Source of the DNA: Planktomarina sp. | GTDB lineage: Bacteria > Pseudomonadota > Alphaproteobacteria > Rhodobacterales > Rhodobacteraceae | Length of the DNA stretch: 11,835 nt | Reading direction: 5' to 3' | Assembly: GCA_022425445.1 (NCBI GenBank) | Contig: JAKMFM010000236.1 | Location: 1 to 11,835 of the forward strand | Shown: positions 1 through 6,555 of the stretch, one piece after another | How positions within the stretch are numbered: the stretch's first letter is position 1 | Layout: each line of letters starts with the position of its first letter | The notes under the pieces: model-generated | The model's input: only the letters and a program-made list of their open reading frames with translations | What the model was told of the DNA's origin: nothing | Databases searched by the model: none | Made by a program: the position numbers and the translations under genes

Positions 1-1
1 C

Positions 2-2428
2 ATCCCGGTGGGGCCGGGGCGCGGTTCCGGCGCGGGCTCGCTCGTGGCCTATGCCTTGACGATCACGGATCTGGATCCTCTGCGCTATGGTTTGCTGTTT
101 GAGCGATTTTTGAACCCGGAACGGGTCTCAATGCCCGATTTTGACATCGATTTTTGCATGGATCGGCGCGAAGAGGTAATCCGTTATGTGCAACAAAAAT
201 ATGGCCGTGATCGGGTGGGGCAAATTATCACCTTTGGGGCCTTGTTGTCGAAAGCGGCGGTGCGCGACATCGGGCGGGTGCTGCAAATGCCCTATGGTCA
301 GGTTGACCGCCTGTCCAAAATGATCCCCGTGGAAGGGGTCAAACCAGTGAGCATTGAAAAAGCTCTGGCCGATGAGCCACGTCTGCGCGAGGAAGCTCGG
401 GCAGAAGAGGTTGTGGGTCGACTGTTGACCTATGGGCAGCAAATCGAAGGGCTGCTGCGAAACGCCTCAACTCATGCGGCAGGCGTGGTCATTGGCGACC
501 GGCCATTGGATCAATTGGTGCCGCTCTATCAAGATCCGCGCTCTGATATGCCAGCGTCGCAGTTTAATATGAAATGGGTAGAGCAGGCCGGCCTGGTTAA
601 ATTTGACTTTTTGGGCCTCAAGACGCTGACGGTGATTCAAAATGCGGTGGATTTGGTCCATCGCTCACGGCCACTGCATCAATCGGTCGATGGCCGCGAG
701 CTTTATACGCCGCCACCCGGGACCGAGGGCGATATCAGCGCCATACCTTTGGATGATAAAGCCTCTTATGATCTGTATTCCGCAGCTAAAACGGTCGCGG
801 TTTTTCAGGTGGAATCCAGCGGCATGATGGACGCTCTAAAGCGTATGAAGCCCAATTGCATTGAAGACATCGTTGCCTTGGTTGCGCTCTATCGACCGGG
901 GCCGATGGAAAACATTCCGAAATATTGTGAGGTCAAAAATCGATTAAGCGAGCGAGAGTTGCTGCACCCTTCGGTTGATCACATCTTAGATGAGACGCAG
1001 GGCATCATTGTCTACCAGGAGCAGGTGATGGAAATTGCCCGTCAAATGGCGGGCTATTCATTGGGTGGCGCGGATTTGCTGCGCCGCGCGATGGGCAAAA
1101 AAATCCAAGAGGCGATGGATGCGGAACGGCCTAAGTTTTTGGCCGGCGCCGCGGGCAATGGGGTGGACGAAAAAACCGCCAAGGCGACTTGGGACTTGCT
1201 CGATAAATTCGCCAACTATGGCTTTAACAAATCCCATGCGGCCGCCTATGCGGTGGTGAGTTATCAGACCGCTTGGCTCAAGGCCAATCACCCGGTTGAA
1301 TTTATGGCCGGGGTGATGAATTGCGATCTACATCTCACAGATAAGTTGGCAATCTATTTTGACGAAGTGCGCAAAGGGCTCAAGCTTGCCTATATTCCGC
1401 CCTGTGTGAATCGCTCGCAGCCGCGGTTTGATGTGGCTGATGGGGCTTTGGTCTACGGGCTTGGCGCGTTGAAAAATGTCGGGGTTGAGGCGATGGGGTT
1501 GATTGCCAACGGCCGCGGCGATCAGCCATTTAAAACCGTGTTTGATTTTGCCCGGCGGGTGGATCTCAAGCGCGTGGGCAAAAGACCCCTGGAGATGCTG
1601 GCCCGGGCCGGAGCTTTTGATCAATTGGACCGAAATCGCCACCGGGTCTTTGACAGTTTGGATGATCTTGTTGCCTATTCAGCGGCGGTGCATGAGCAGC
1701 GCAATTCGAGCCAAGTAAGCCTCTTTGGTGAGGCGGGTGAGGATCTGCCTGAACCGCGCCTACCTCCCGTGCCCAATTGGTTGCCCGCTGTGCAATTGGC
1801 AGAAGAGTTTAAGGCCATCGGCTTTTATTTGTCTGGTCACCCGCTGGATGACTACATTTCCTCGCTGAAACGCTCTGGGGTCATTACGCTGGACCAATTG
1901 AGTGAAAAAGCCAAGGACGGCCCGCTGGTGGCCAAATTGGCCGGGATTGTGGCCGGGCGGCAGGAACGAAAATCTGCGCGGGGCAATCGATTTGCCTTTG
2001 TGCAACTGAGCGATACGACCGGGGCTTTTGAGGCCACCATGTTCAGTGATACGCTCGAGGCCTCCCGCGAACATCTTGAAGCTGGCTCGAAGATTGTGCT
2101 GAGCGTTGAGGCGACCATGGAGGCCGATCAGCTTAAATTGCTGGCCCGTTCGGTACAGCCTATTGATGGGGCCGTGGCTCAGGCGGGTGGTGCAGGATTG
2201 CGGATTTATCTCGACACACCGCTTGCGATTGAGCCTGTCGCCACGGTTTTAAGGGAGGCGGCCCGCGCCGCCCAGCGGGGCGCTAAGGGTCCGATTTCTT
2301 TTTGCCTGCTTGATGACAGCCTGCCTGGTGAGGTTGATATGGAGCTGGGCCAGGAGTTCCCGGTCACGCCGCAAATCAAAGGCGCTTTGAAAAGCCTTGA
2401 AGGCGTGTTGATGGTGGAAGATCTATAG
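2..2428 (+). CDS. dnaE: DNA polymerase III subunit alpha, 3' portion (5' end outside window)
   Basis: This is the catalytic subunit of the replicative DNA polymerase, which extends primers at the fork within the holoenzyme. The frame is open from the first complete codon (position 2), so the N-terminal PHP domain and the start lie upstream; about 808 residues remain of a protein usually near 1150-1180. Counting from the GTG codon at position 8, the palm acidic motif PDFDIDF is at 43-49 and the third catalytic aspartate lies in KFDFLGL near 199-204. The LYRPGP and GFNKSHAAAYAVVSYQ blocks follow. Further on come a helix-hairpin-helix-like region (about 510-540), a QVSLF motif at 569-573 matching the internal beta-clamp-binding site, and an OB fold (about 640-715). 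The C-terminus looks complete. The stop faces the convergent slyX-like gene 22 nt away. I see no broken motif. The family is certain; the missing 5' part cannot be judged. Confidence 0.97.
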   Translation: MPVGPGRGSGAGSLVAYALTITDLDPLRYGLLFERFLNPERVSMPDFDIDFCMDRREEVIRYVQQKYGRDRVGQIITFGALLSKAAVRDIGRVLQMPYGQVDRLSKMIPVEGVKPVSIEKALADEPRLREEARAEEVVGRLLTYGQQIEGLLRNASTHAAGVVIGDRPLDQLVPLYQDPRSDMPASQFNMKWVEQAGLVKFDFLGLKTLTVIQNAVDLVHRSRPLHQSVDGRELYTPPPGTEGDISAIPLDDKASYDLYSAAKTVAVFQVESSGMMDALKRMKPNCIEDIVALVALYRPGPMENIPKYCEVKNRLSERELLHPSVDHILDETQGIIVYQEQVMEIARQMAGYSLGGADLLRRAMGKKIQEAMDAERPKFLAGAAGNGVDEKTAKATWDLLDKFANYGFNKSHAAAYAVVSYQTAWLKANHPVEFMAGVMNCDLHLTDKLAIYFDEVRKGLKLAYIPPCVNRSQPRFDVADGALVYGLGALKNVGVEAMGLIANGRGDQPFKTVFDFARRVDLKRVGKRPLEMLARAGAFDQLDRNRHRVFDSLDDLVAYSAAVHEQRNSSQVSLFGEAGEDLPEPRLPPVPNWLPAVQLAEEFKAIGFYLSGHPLDDYISSLKRSGVITLDQLSEKAKDGPLVAKLAGIVAGRQERKSARGNRFAFVQLSDTTGAFEATMFSDTLEASREHLEAGSKIVLSVEATMEADQLKLLARSVQPIDGAVAQAGGAGLRIYLDTPLAIEPVATVLREAARAAQRGAKGPISFCLLDDSLPGEVDMELGQEFPVTPQIKGALKSLEGVLMVEDL

Positions 2429-2430
2429 AC

Positions 2431-2451
2431 AGCCGCCGTGGTCTTGCGGCT
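2431..2451. terminator. Possible hairpin between convergent dnaE and slyX-like genes
   Basis: The short gap between the two converging stop codons holds the inverted repeat AGCCGC (2431-2436) and GCGGCT (2446-2451), a perfect 6-bp stem with a 9-nt loop. Its position suits a shared terminator, but neither strand has a T tract after it. An intrinsic terminator is therefore not demonstrated. Confidence 0.3.
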
Positions 2452-2657
2452 CAATAATGAGGTGGGCGTTCATCCCCAAAAATGACGCCGCCACCGCCAT
2501 CGGCCTCACGATCCCGAGCGCGCTGGGCCAAAAGATCGACAATCCCAGCGAGGCGCCGCAACTCGGCATCCTGTTTGGCAACAACGTCCGAGAGATCTTC
2601 GACAGTGTGCGTCAGATGGGCGATTTGTTCTTCTAGTGCTTGTGTCATACCTGTCAT
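2451..2657 (-). CDS. slyX: SlyX family protein
   Basis: This is a small protein of 68 residues, or 65 if the second ATG at 2648 is used. It has the SlyX pattern: a short heptad-rich coiled coil (LEEQIAHLTHTVEDLS, then VVAKQDAELRRLAGIVDLL) followed by a Gly-rich linker and the family's typical C-terminal RPPHY. SlyX is widespread in Proteobacteria and its molecular role is not established. The gene is convergent with dnaE and divergent from hisS. Neither ATG has a convincing Shine-Dalgarno: the 2648 start has AGG only one base upstream, and the 2657 start has GAAG nine bases upstream. The frame stays open far upstream on the minus strand through hisS, but that extension is antisense shadow with no recognisable protein. 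Family assignment is by the coiled-coil and tail pattern. Confidence 0.72.
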   Translation of the reverse strand: MTGMTQALEEQIAHLTHTVEDLSDVVAKQDAELRRLAGIVDLLAQRARDREADGGGGVIFGDERPPHY

Positions 2658-2727
2658 CTGCGGGATCTTCACGCGAGGATCAAGCGTCTTTTTCTGTCCT
2701 GGGTTTCTGTGTGGGCCAACTCGCATG

Positions 2728-2756
2728 TTGCCCCCCGGCGCTCGGGCGGTTAAATG
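2728..2756 (+). promoter_or_regulatory. Candidate promoter of the hisS-hisZ-hisG operon
   Basis: TTGCCC at 2728-2733 is followed, after 16 nt, by TTAAAT (2750-2755), or after 17 nt by TAAATG (2751-2756). The predicted transcript would start near 2762, giving a leader of about 20 nt that carries the AGGGG ribosome-binding site. The -10 element is only a partial match, so this is a candidate. The slyX-like gene reads away in the other direction. Confidence 0.35.
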
Positions 2757-2780
2757 CAGGCGAACACATAGGGGTTGATC

Positions 2781-4280
2781 ATGGCCAAACAAAAAAAAGC
2801 ACCCAAACCAAAAGCGCTGCCGCCAAAAGGGTTTCGTGATTACTTTGGCGCGGATGTGTCCGAGCGGATGGAGATGCTGCGGCGCATTGCAGATGTGTAT
2901 CACCTCTACGGATTTGAGCAGCTGGAAAGCAGCGCAGTCGAAACCGTTGAGGCTTTGGGTAAATTTTTGCCCGATGTGGATCGACCGAATGAAGGTGTCT
3001 TCGCTTGGCAAGAAGATGACGATTGGCTGGCGCTGCGCTATGATTTGACAGCGCCTCTCGCGCGGGTCTACGCCCAGTACCGCAACGAACTGCCCAGCCC
3101 CTATCGCCGCTTTGCTATGGGGCCGGTTTGGCGCAATGAAAAACCCGACCATGGCCGGTTTCGCCAGTTTTATCAATGTGATGCTGATACGGTCGGATCT
3201 GCCAGCATGGCCGCAGATGCGGAAATTTGCACGATGCTGTCTGATACTTTGGAACAGGTGGGCATCGCGCGCGGCGACTACATTATTCGCGTGAACAATC
3301 GCAAAGTCCTGAATGGTGTCATGGAAGTGGCTGGTATTTTGGATCCTTTGGATCCCGAGAAATTTACCGCAGAGCGCGGAACCGTGCTGCGGGCGATCGA
3401 TAAGCTGGATCGTTTGGGGCTGGACGGTGTGCAGGCGTTGCTGGGCGCGGGCCGCAAGGATGACAGTGGAGATTTCACCCAAGGTGCGGGTCTGGCGGCA
3501 GAACAGGCTGAGGTGGTCTTGGGCTTCATGCAGGCGCTGGGCGCCACCAATGTGGAAACTTTGAGCAATTTGCGTGGTCTGGTCGCAGGGTCGACCATAG
3601 GAGAGGCTGGTGTGGATGAGCTGCAACAAATCTCTGAGCTGGTCACAACCCAGGGCTATGGCGCGGATCGCATCGTGCTAGACCCATCGGTTGTGCGCGG
3701 TTTGGGCTATTACACTGGTCCCGTCTATGAAGCCGAATTGACCTTTGAAATCAAGGATGAAAAAGGTCGTCCCCGGCGATTTGGCTCGGTGGCAGGCGGG
3801 GGGCGTTATGACGATTTGGTCAAGCGTTTCACCGGGCAAGAAGTGCCGGCAACAGGCGTTTCAATTGGTGTTGACCGGCTCTTGGCGGCATTGCGGATGA
3901 AGGGCCAAATGCAAAATTCGCAGCCTGGACCCGTGGTCATCACGGTCATGGACAGGGCACGCATGGGCGACTACCAAGCGATGGCAACAGAACTGCGCGC
4001 CGCGGGCATTCGGGCCGAAGTTTATTTGGGCAACCCGAAGAATTTTGGTATTCAGTTGAAATATGCGGACAATCGCAGCAGCCCAATCGCCATTATCGAA
4101 GGCGGTGATGAGAAAGCGACTGGGATCGTGCAGATTAAAGATCTGATTCTCGGTGCGCAATTGGCCAAAGAGGCCAGCTTAGAAGAATGGAAGGCACGGC
4201 CCAGTCAAATAGAAGCGCCGCGCATGCAGCTTGTGGATAAGGTGCGTGAGATGCTGGCGGCACAGGTCGCGGCGCAATGA
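2781..4280 (+). CDS. hisS: Histidyl-tRNA synthetase
   Basis: This cytoplasmic class II aminoacyl-tRNA synthetase charges tRNA-His with histidine using ATP. The 499-residue protein begins MAKQKKAPKPKALPPKGFRDYFG. Motif 2 with its loop is at about 118-136 (RNEKPDHGRFRQFYQCDAD), the histidine-binding block RGLGYYTG at 306-313, GGGRYDDL at 340-347 and motif 3 (GVSIGVDRL) at 359-367. A C-terminal anticodon-binding domain covers about 384-470. ATG 2781 is chosen because AGGGG lies six bases upstream; the TTG at 2775 sits directly on that site and has none of its own. The motif 2 loop differs from the E. coli type and resembles the divergent HisRS reported in many alphaproteobacteria. The stop overlaps the hisZ start by ATGA, indicating translational coupling. 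Confidence 0.96.
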   Translation: MAKQKKAPKPKALPPKGFRDYFGADVSERMEMLRRIADVYHLYGFEQLESSAVETVEALGKFLPDVDRPNEGVFAWQEDDDWLALRYDLTAPLARVYAQYRNELPSPYRRFAMGPVWRNEKPDHGRFRQFYQCDADTVGSASMAADAEICTMLSDTLEQVGIARGDYIIRVNNRKVLNGVMEVAGILDPLDPEKFTAERGTVLRAIDKLDRLGLDGVQALLGAGRKDDSGDFTQGAGLAAEQAEVVLGFMQALGATNVETLSNLRGLVAGSTIGEAGVDELQQISELVTTQGYGADRIVLDPSVVRGLGYYTGPVYEAELTFEIKDEKGRPRRFGSVAGGGRYDDLVKRFTGQEVPATGVSIGVDRLLAALRMKGQMQNSQPGPVVITVMDRARMGDYQAMATELRAAGIRAEVYLGNPKNFGIQLKYADNRSSPIAIIEGGDEKATGIVQIKDLILGAQLAKEASLEEWKARPSQIEAPRMQLVDKVREMLAAQVAAQ

Positions 4281-5326
4281 GCCAGCTACGCGCCGAAACT
4301 GCACGTCTTTTGGCAGCCTTTGAGGCCAATGGTGCCGTGCGATTAGAGGCAGATATTTTGCAACCGGCCGATGTCTTGCTCGACCTATATGGCGAAGATA
4401 TTCGCGCGCGCGCTTATGTGGCTTCAGACCCCTTGCGCGGTGAGCAGATGCTACGGCCAGATTTTACCGTTCCTGTTGTGCAACGCCACATGGCCGTGAG
4501 CGCAGAACCGGCCCGTTATACTTACGCTGGACCGGTCTTTCGCTATCAAGACAGTGCGACGGGCCGCGCGGCGCAGAGCGAGCAAGTGGGGTATGAAGTG
4601 TTCGACCGCAGTGCGCCTGAGGTGATCGAGGCTGAGGTTTTTGGATTGTTTCATCAAATTCTTGCGCCTTTGGGTTTGACAGCCTCAACCGGTGATGTGG
4701 GGCTTTTGCGCGCGGCCATTGACGGGCTGAGCACTTCTGACGCGCGAAAAGCCGCCTTGCGGCGTCATATTTGGCGGCCTTTGCGGTTTCAGTCCTTGTT
4801 GGCTCGGTTCTCGCAGCCTGTGGCGCCTAAAACTTTAGGGGCGGGCGGTCAGCAGATTGGTCTGCGCAGCGCTCAGGATGTGCAAGAACGATTGGCTCAA
4901 TTGGAAGAGGAGGCCAGCGCCCCGCCCATTCCCGCTGCCGAGATTGAGGCTTTGACCGATCTATTGGCAATCCGGGGCAAATTGCCGGAGGCATTGAAGC
5001 TATTGCAGGCACTCACCAGCCGATTGCCCTCCATTGGCCCTGCGGTCGCGCATATGGCCGCGCGGATCAAGGCACTTGATGCGGCAGGGATGGATGTGGC
5101 GCCCATCGGTTTTGAGGCGGCCTACGGTCTCACGGCCATGGAATATTACGATGGGTTTGTGTTTGGGTTTTATGCCGCAGAGCCCGGCTGGCCCGCCGTT
5201 GCCTCCGGCGGGCGCTATGATGCTTTGACCCGTGTATTGGGGCAGGGCCGTGCGGTGCCGGCTGTGGGCGGCATTATTCGACCTGAATATAGCCTGCGGG
5301 CCACAAAGGGGCGCCTATCATGTTGA
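4277..5326 (+). CDS. hisZ: ATP phosphoribosyltransferase regulatory subunit
   Basis: HisZ is a histidyl-tRNA synthetase paralogue without charging activity. It assembles with short HisG to form active, histidine-feedback-inhibited ATP phosphoribosyltransferase. The 349-residue protein keeps the class II fold signatures (LRPDFTVPV at 59-67, YAGPVFRYQ at 83-91, a QSEQVGYEVFD block near 100-110, and AMEYYDGFVFGFY then SGGRYDAL near the C-terminus). It ends shortly after, with no anticodon-binding domain, which separates it from HisS. The ATG overlaps the hisS stop as ATGA and the 3' end overlaps hisG by 7 nt. The short HisG downstream, which needs HisZ, strongly supports the call. Confidence 0.93.
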   Translation: MSQLRAETARLLAAFEANGAVRLEADILQPADVLLDLYGEDIRARAYVASDPLRGEQMLRPDFTVPVVQRHMAVSAEPARYTYAGPVFRYQDSATGRAAQSEQVGYEVFDRSAPEVIEAEVFGLFHQILAPLGLTASTGDVGLLRAAIDGLSTSDARKAALRRHIWRPLRFQSLLARFSQPVAPKTLGAGGQQIGLRSAQDVQERLAQLEEEASAPPIPAAEIEALTDLLAIRGKLPEALKLLQALTSRLPSIGPAVAHMAARIKALDAAGMDVAPIGFEAAYGLTAMEYYDGFVFGFYAAEPGWPAVASGGRYDALTRVLGQGRAVPAVGGIIRPEYSLRATKGRLSC

Positions 5327-5994
5327 AACTTGGCGTACCCTCCAAAGGGCGGTTGATGCAAGAGACCTTTGACTGGTTCGCGGAACGTGGGGTTCAGCTG
5401 TCGAAATCTGGCTCGGATCGCGAATATGTCGGCCAGGTTGAGGGAGTCGATGGGGTTGAGCTTGTGTTGCTTTCTGCTGGAGAGATCCCGCGCGAATTGG
5501 CCGCTGGCCGGATTCACTTCGGGGTGACAGGCACGGATTTGGTGCATGAGAAACTCGCCCATTGGGCAGATGTGGTCGAACCTGTGGCTGAGATGGGCTT
5601 TGGCTTTGCAGATCTGATTATCGCCGTGCCGGCTTGCTGGCGCGATGTGACCTCATTGCATGATCTTGATGCAGTCGCAGCCCGGTTCCGGGCTGACCAC
5701 GGATTTCGCTTGCGCATCGCCACAAAATATCACCGCTTGGTGCGACAGTTTTTGACCGCCCAAGGCGTGGCAGATTACCAATTGCTAGACAGTCAAGGCG
5801 CGACTGAGGGAGCGGTGAAGAATGAGACTGCCGAAGCCATCGCAGATATCACAAGCACTGGCGCGACAATCGAGGCCAATCACTTACGAATATTGGAAGA
5901 TGGTTTGGTCTTGAAATCTCAAGCGACCCTCTGGAAATCGCACAGCGCGGGTGGCGATTGCGGGCCGTTGATCCGGAAAATCAGCGCGCATTAA
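5320..5994 (+). CDS. hisG: ATP phosphoribosyltransferase, short form, catalytic subunit
   Basis: This enzyme catalyses the first step of histidine synthesis: ATP and PRPP give N1-(5-phosphoribosyl)-ATP and pyrophosphate. At 224 residues it is the short form, which lacks the C-terminal regulatory domain of the long form and depends on HisZ. Visible blocks are LGVPSKGRL (4-12), GVTGTDLV (68-75), ATKYHRLVRQF (134-144) and the PRPP-binding loop ADITSTGATIEANHL (175-189). The start is fixed by AAAGGGG at 5305-5311, eight bases upstream, inside the end of hisZ. The stop is 3 nt from the stop of the convergent DUF1489 gene, so no separate terminator fits between them and the two transcripts may overlap. 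Confidence 0.95.
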   Translation: MLKLGVPSKGRLMQETFDWFAERGVQLSKSGSDREYVGQVEGVDGVELVLLSAGEIPRELAAGRIHFGVTGTDLVHEKLAHWADVVEPVAEMGFGFADLIIAVPACWRDVTSLHDLDAVAARFRADHGFRLRIATKYHRLVRQFLTAQGVADYQLLDSQGATEGAVKNETAEAIADITSTGATIEANHLRILEDGLVLKSQATLWKSHSAGGDCGPLIRKISAH

Positions 5995-5997
5995 CGA

Positions 5998-6429
5998 TCA
6001 TAAGATTCCGATAGCGGCCAAAGCTGCCTGCATTTCAGCTGGCAGCCTGTCATCGTTGGGCCGGGCTTGGGCCAAATCTGACGGCGCGTCATTTGGCTGC
6101 AGGTAGCGCCAGCCTTGAAAGGCCCGTTTGGGAGTGGCGGCCACAGCGATCAGCTCGGGATCTGTGACAATCGCACAGCGGCGAATGCCGTCTGAACCGA
6201 TGGCCTCGTCTAGGCGGACCAGCTTTTGGCGGCACAGAATTGCGCCCTTGATAATCCAATAGATTGAACCGCCTGCAAGCAGCTCTTCACTGCGTTTTGG
6301 CCACATGCGGGTGACATGGCGCGGCAGCCCGTCGCGGGTCTGAGCCATAGGGCTGGACTGCCAAGCGCGCAGACCCTCAATCGACTCGGTGCCAACGCTG
6401 AGTTTTACTAAGTTTATGTATTTCGACAA
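5998..6429 (-). CDS. DUF1489 family protein, TTG start
   Basis: This is a 143-residue protein of unknown function that matches the conserved pattern of alphaproteobacterial DUF1489 proteins as I recall them: NLVKLSVG near the N-terminus, RHVTRMWPKR, GGSIYWIIKG, CRQKL, DGIRRC, FQGWRYL and a final EMQAALAAIGIL. No transmembrane segment or signal peptide is visible. The start is probably TTG at 6429. The next methionine would remove the conserved NLVKLSVG segment, and AGGGTGGCGAG lies just upstream on the minus strand as a plausible ribosome-binding region. The gene is convergent with hisG and divergent from nrdJ. A near-consensus NrdR box begins seven bases upstream of this start, so the gene could share NrdR control with nrdJ. 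The function is unknown and no activity can be read from the sequence. Confidence 0.85.
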   Translation of the reverse strand: MSKYINLVKLSVGTESIEGLRAWQSSPMAQTRDGLPRHVTRMWPKRSEELLAGGSIYWIIKGAILCRQKLVRLDEAIGSDGIRRCAIVTDPELIAVAATPKRAFQGWRYLQPNDAPSDLAQARPNDDRLPAEMQAALAAIGIL

Positions 6430-6435
6430 CTCGCC

Positions 6436-6451
6436 ACCCTATATATTGTGT
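6436..6451. promoter_or_regulatory. NrdR box
   Basis: The 16-mer ACCCTATATATTGTGT matches the NrdR consensus as I recall it (acaCwATATaTwGtgt) at 15 of 16 positions, failing only at position 3. NrdR is the nucleotide-sensing repressor of ribonucleotide reductase genes, and nrdJ lies 105 bp downstream. NrdR usually binds two boxes about three helical turns apart. The register 31 bp away, inside the DUF1489 coding sequence, is only a poor match (7 of 16), and none is visible downstream. Confidence 0.72.
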
Positions 6452-6490
6452 ATGTTTTGCAAAAGATCAGATTCGAGCCGGGGATACAAG

Positions 6491-6519
6491 TTGACCTTTT
6501 AACGCGTGCGTGCTAGTTC
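6491..6519 (+). promoter_or_regulatory. Sigma-70 type promoter of nrdJ
   Basis: TTGACC at 6491-6496 and TAGTTC at 6514-6519 are separated by exactly 17 nt. The -10 starts with TA but lacks the final T, as is common in Rhodobacterales housekeeping promoters. Transcription would start near 6526, giving a leader of about 30 nt. That leaves no room for a cobalamin riboswitch. Confidence 0.6.
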
Positions 6520-6555
6520 TGTTTCCTACCTTTGCGCTTATAGATGGGACGAGCC

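Noticed and set aside
2658..3629. The slyX-like minus frame stays open for over 320 further codons upstream, across hisS
   Set aside because: The extension is antisense to well-conserved hisS, shows no recognisable protein features, and real SlyX proteins are about 65-75 residues; the extra length is an open-frame artefact of the GC-rich coding strand.
6430..6555. Cobalamin riboswitch before the B12-dependent reductase
   Set aside because: The predicted leader is about 30 nt, far shorter than a cobalamin riboswitch, and no B12-box-like sequence was seen in the 126-bp gap.
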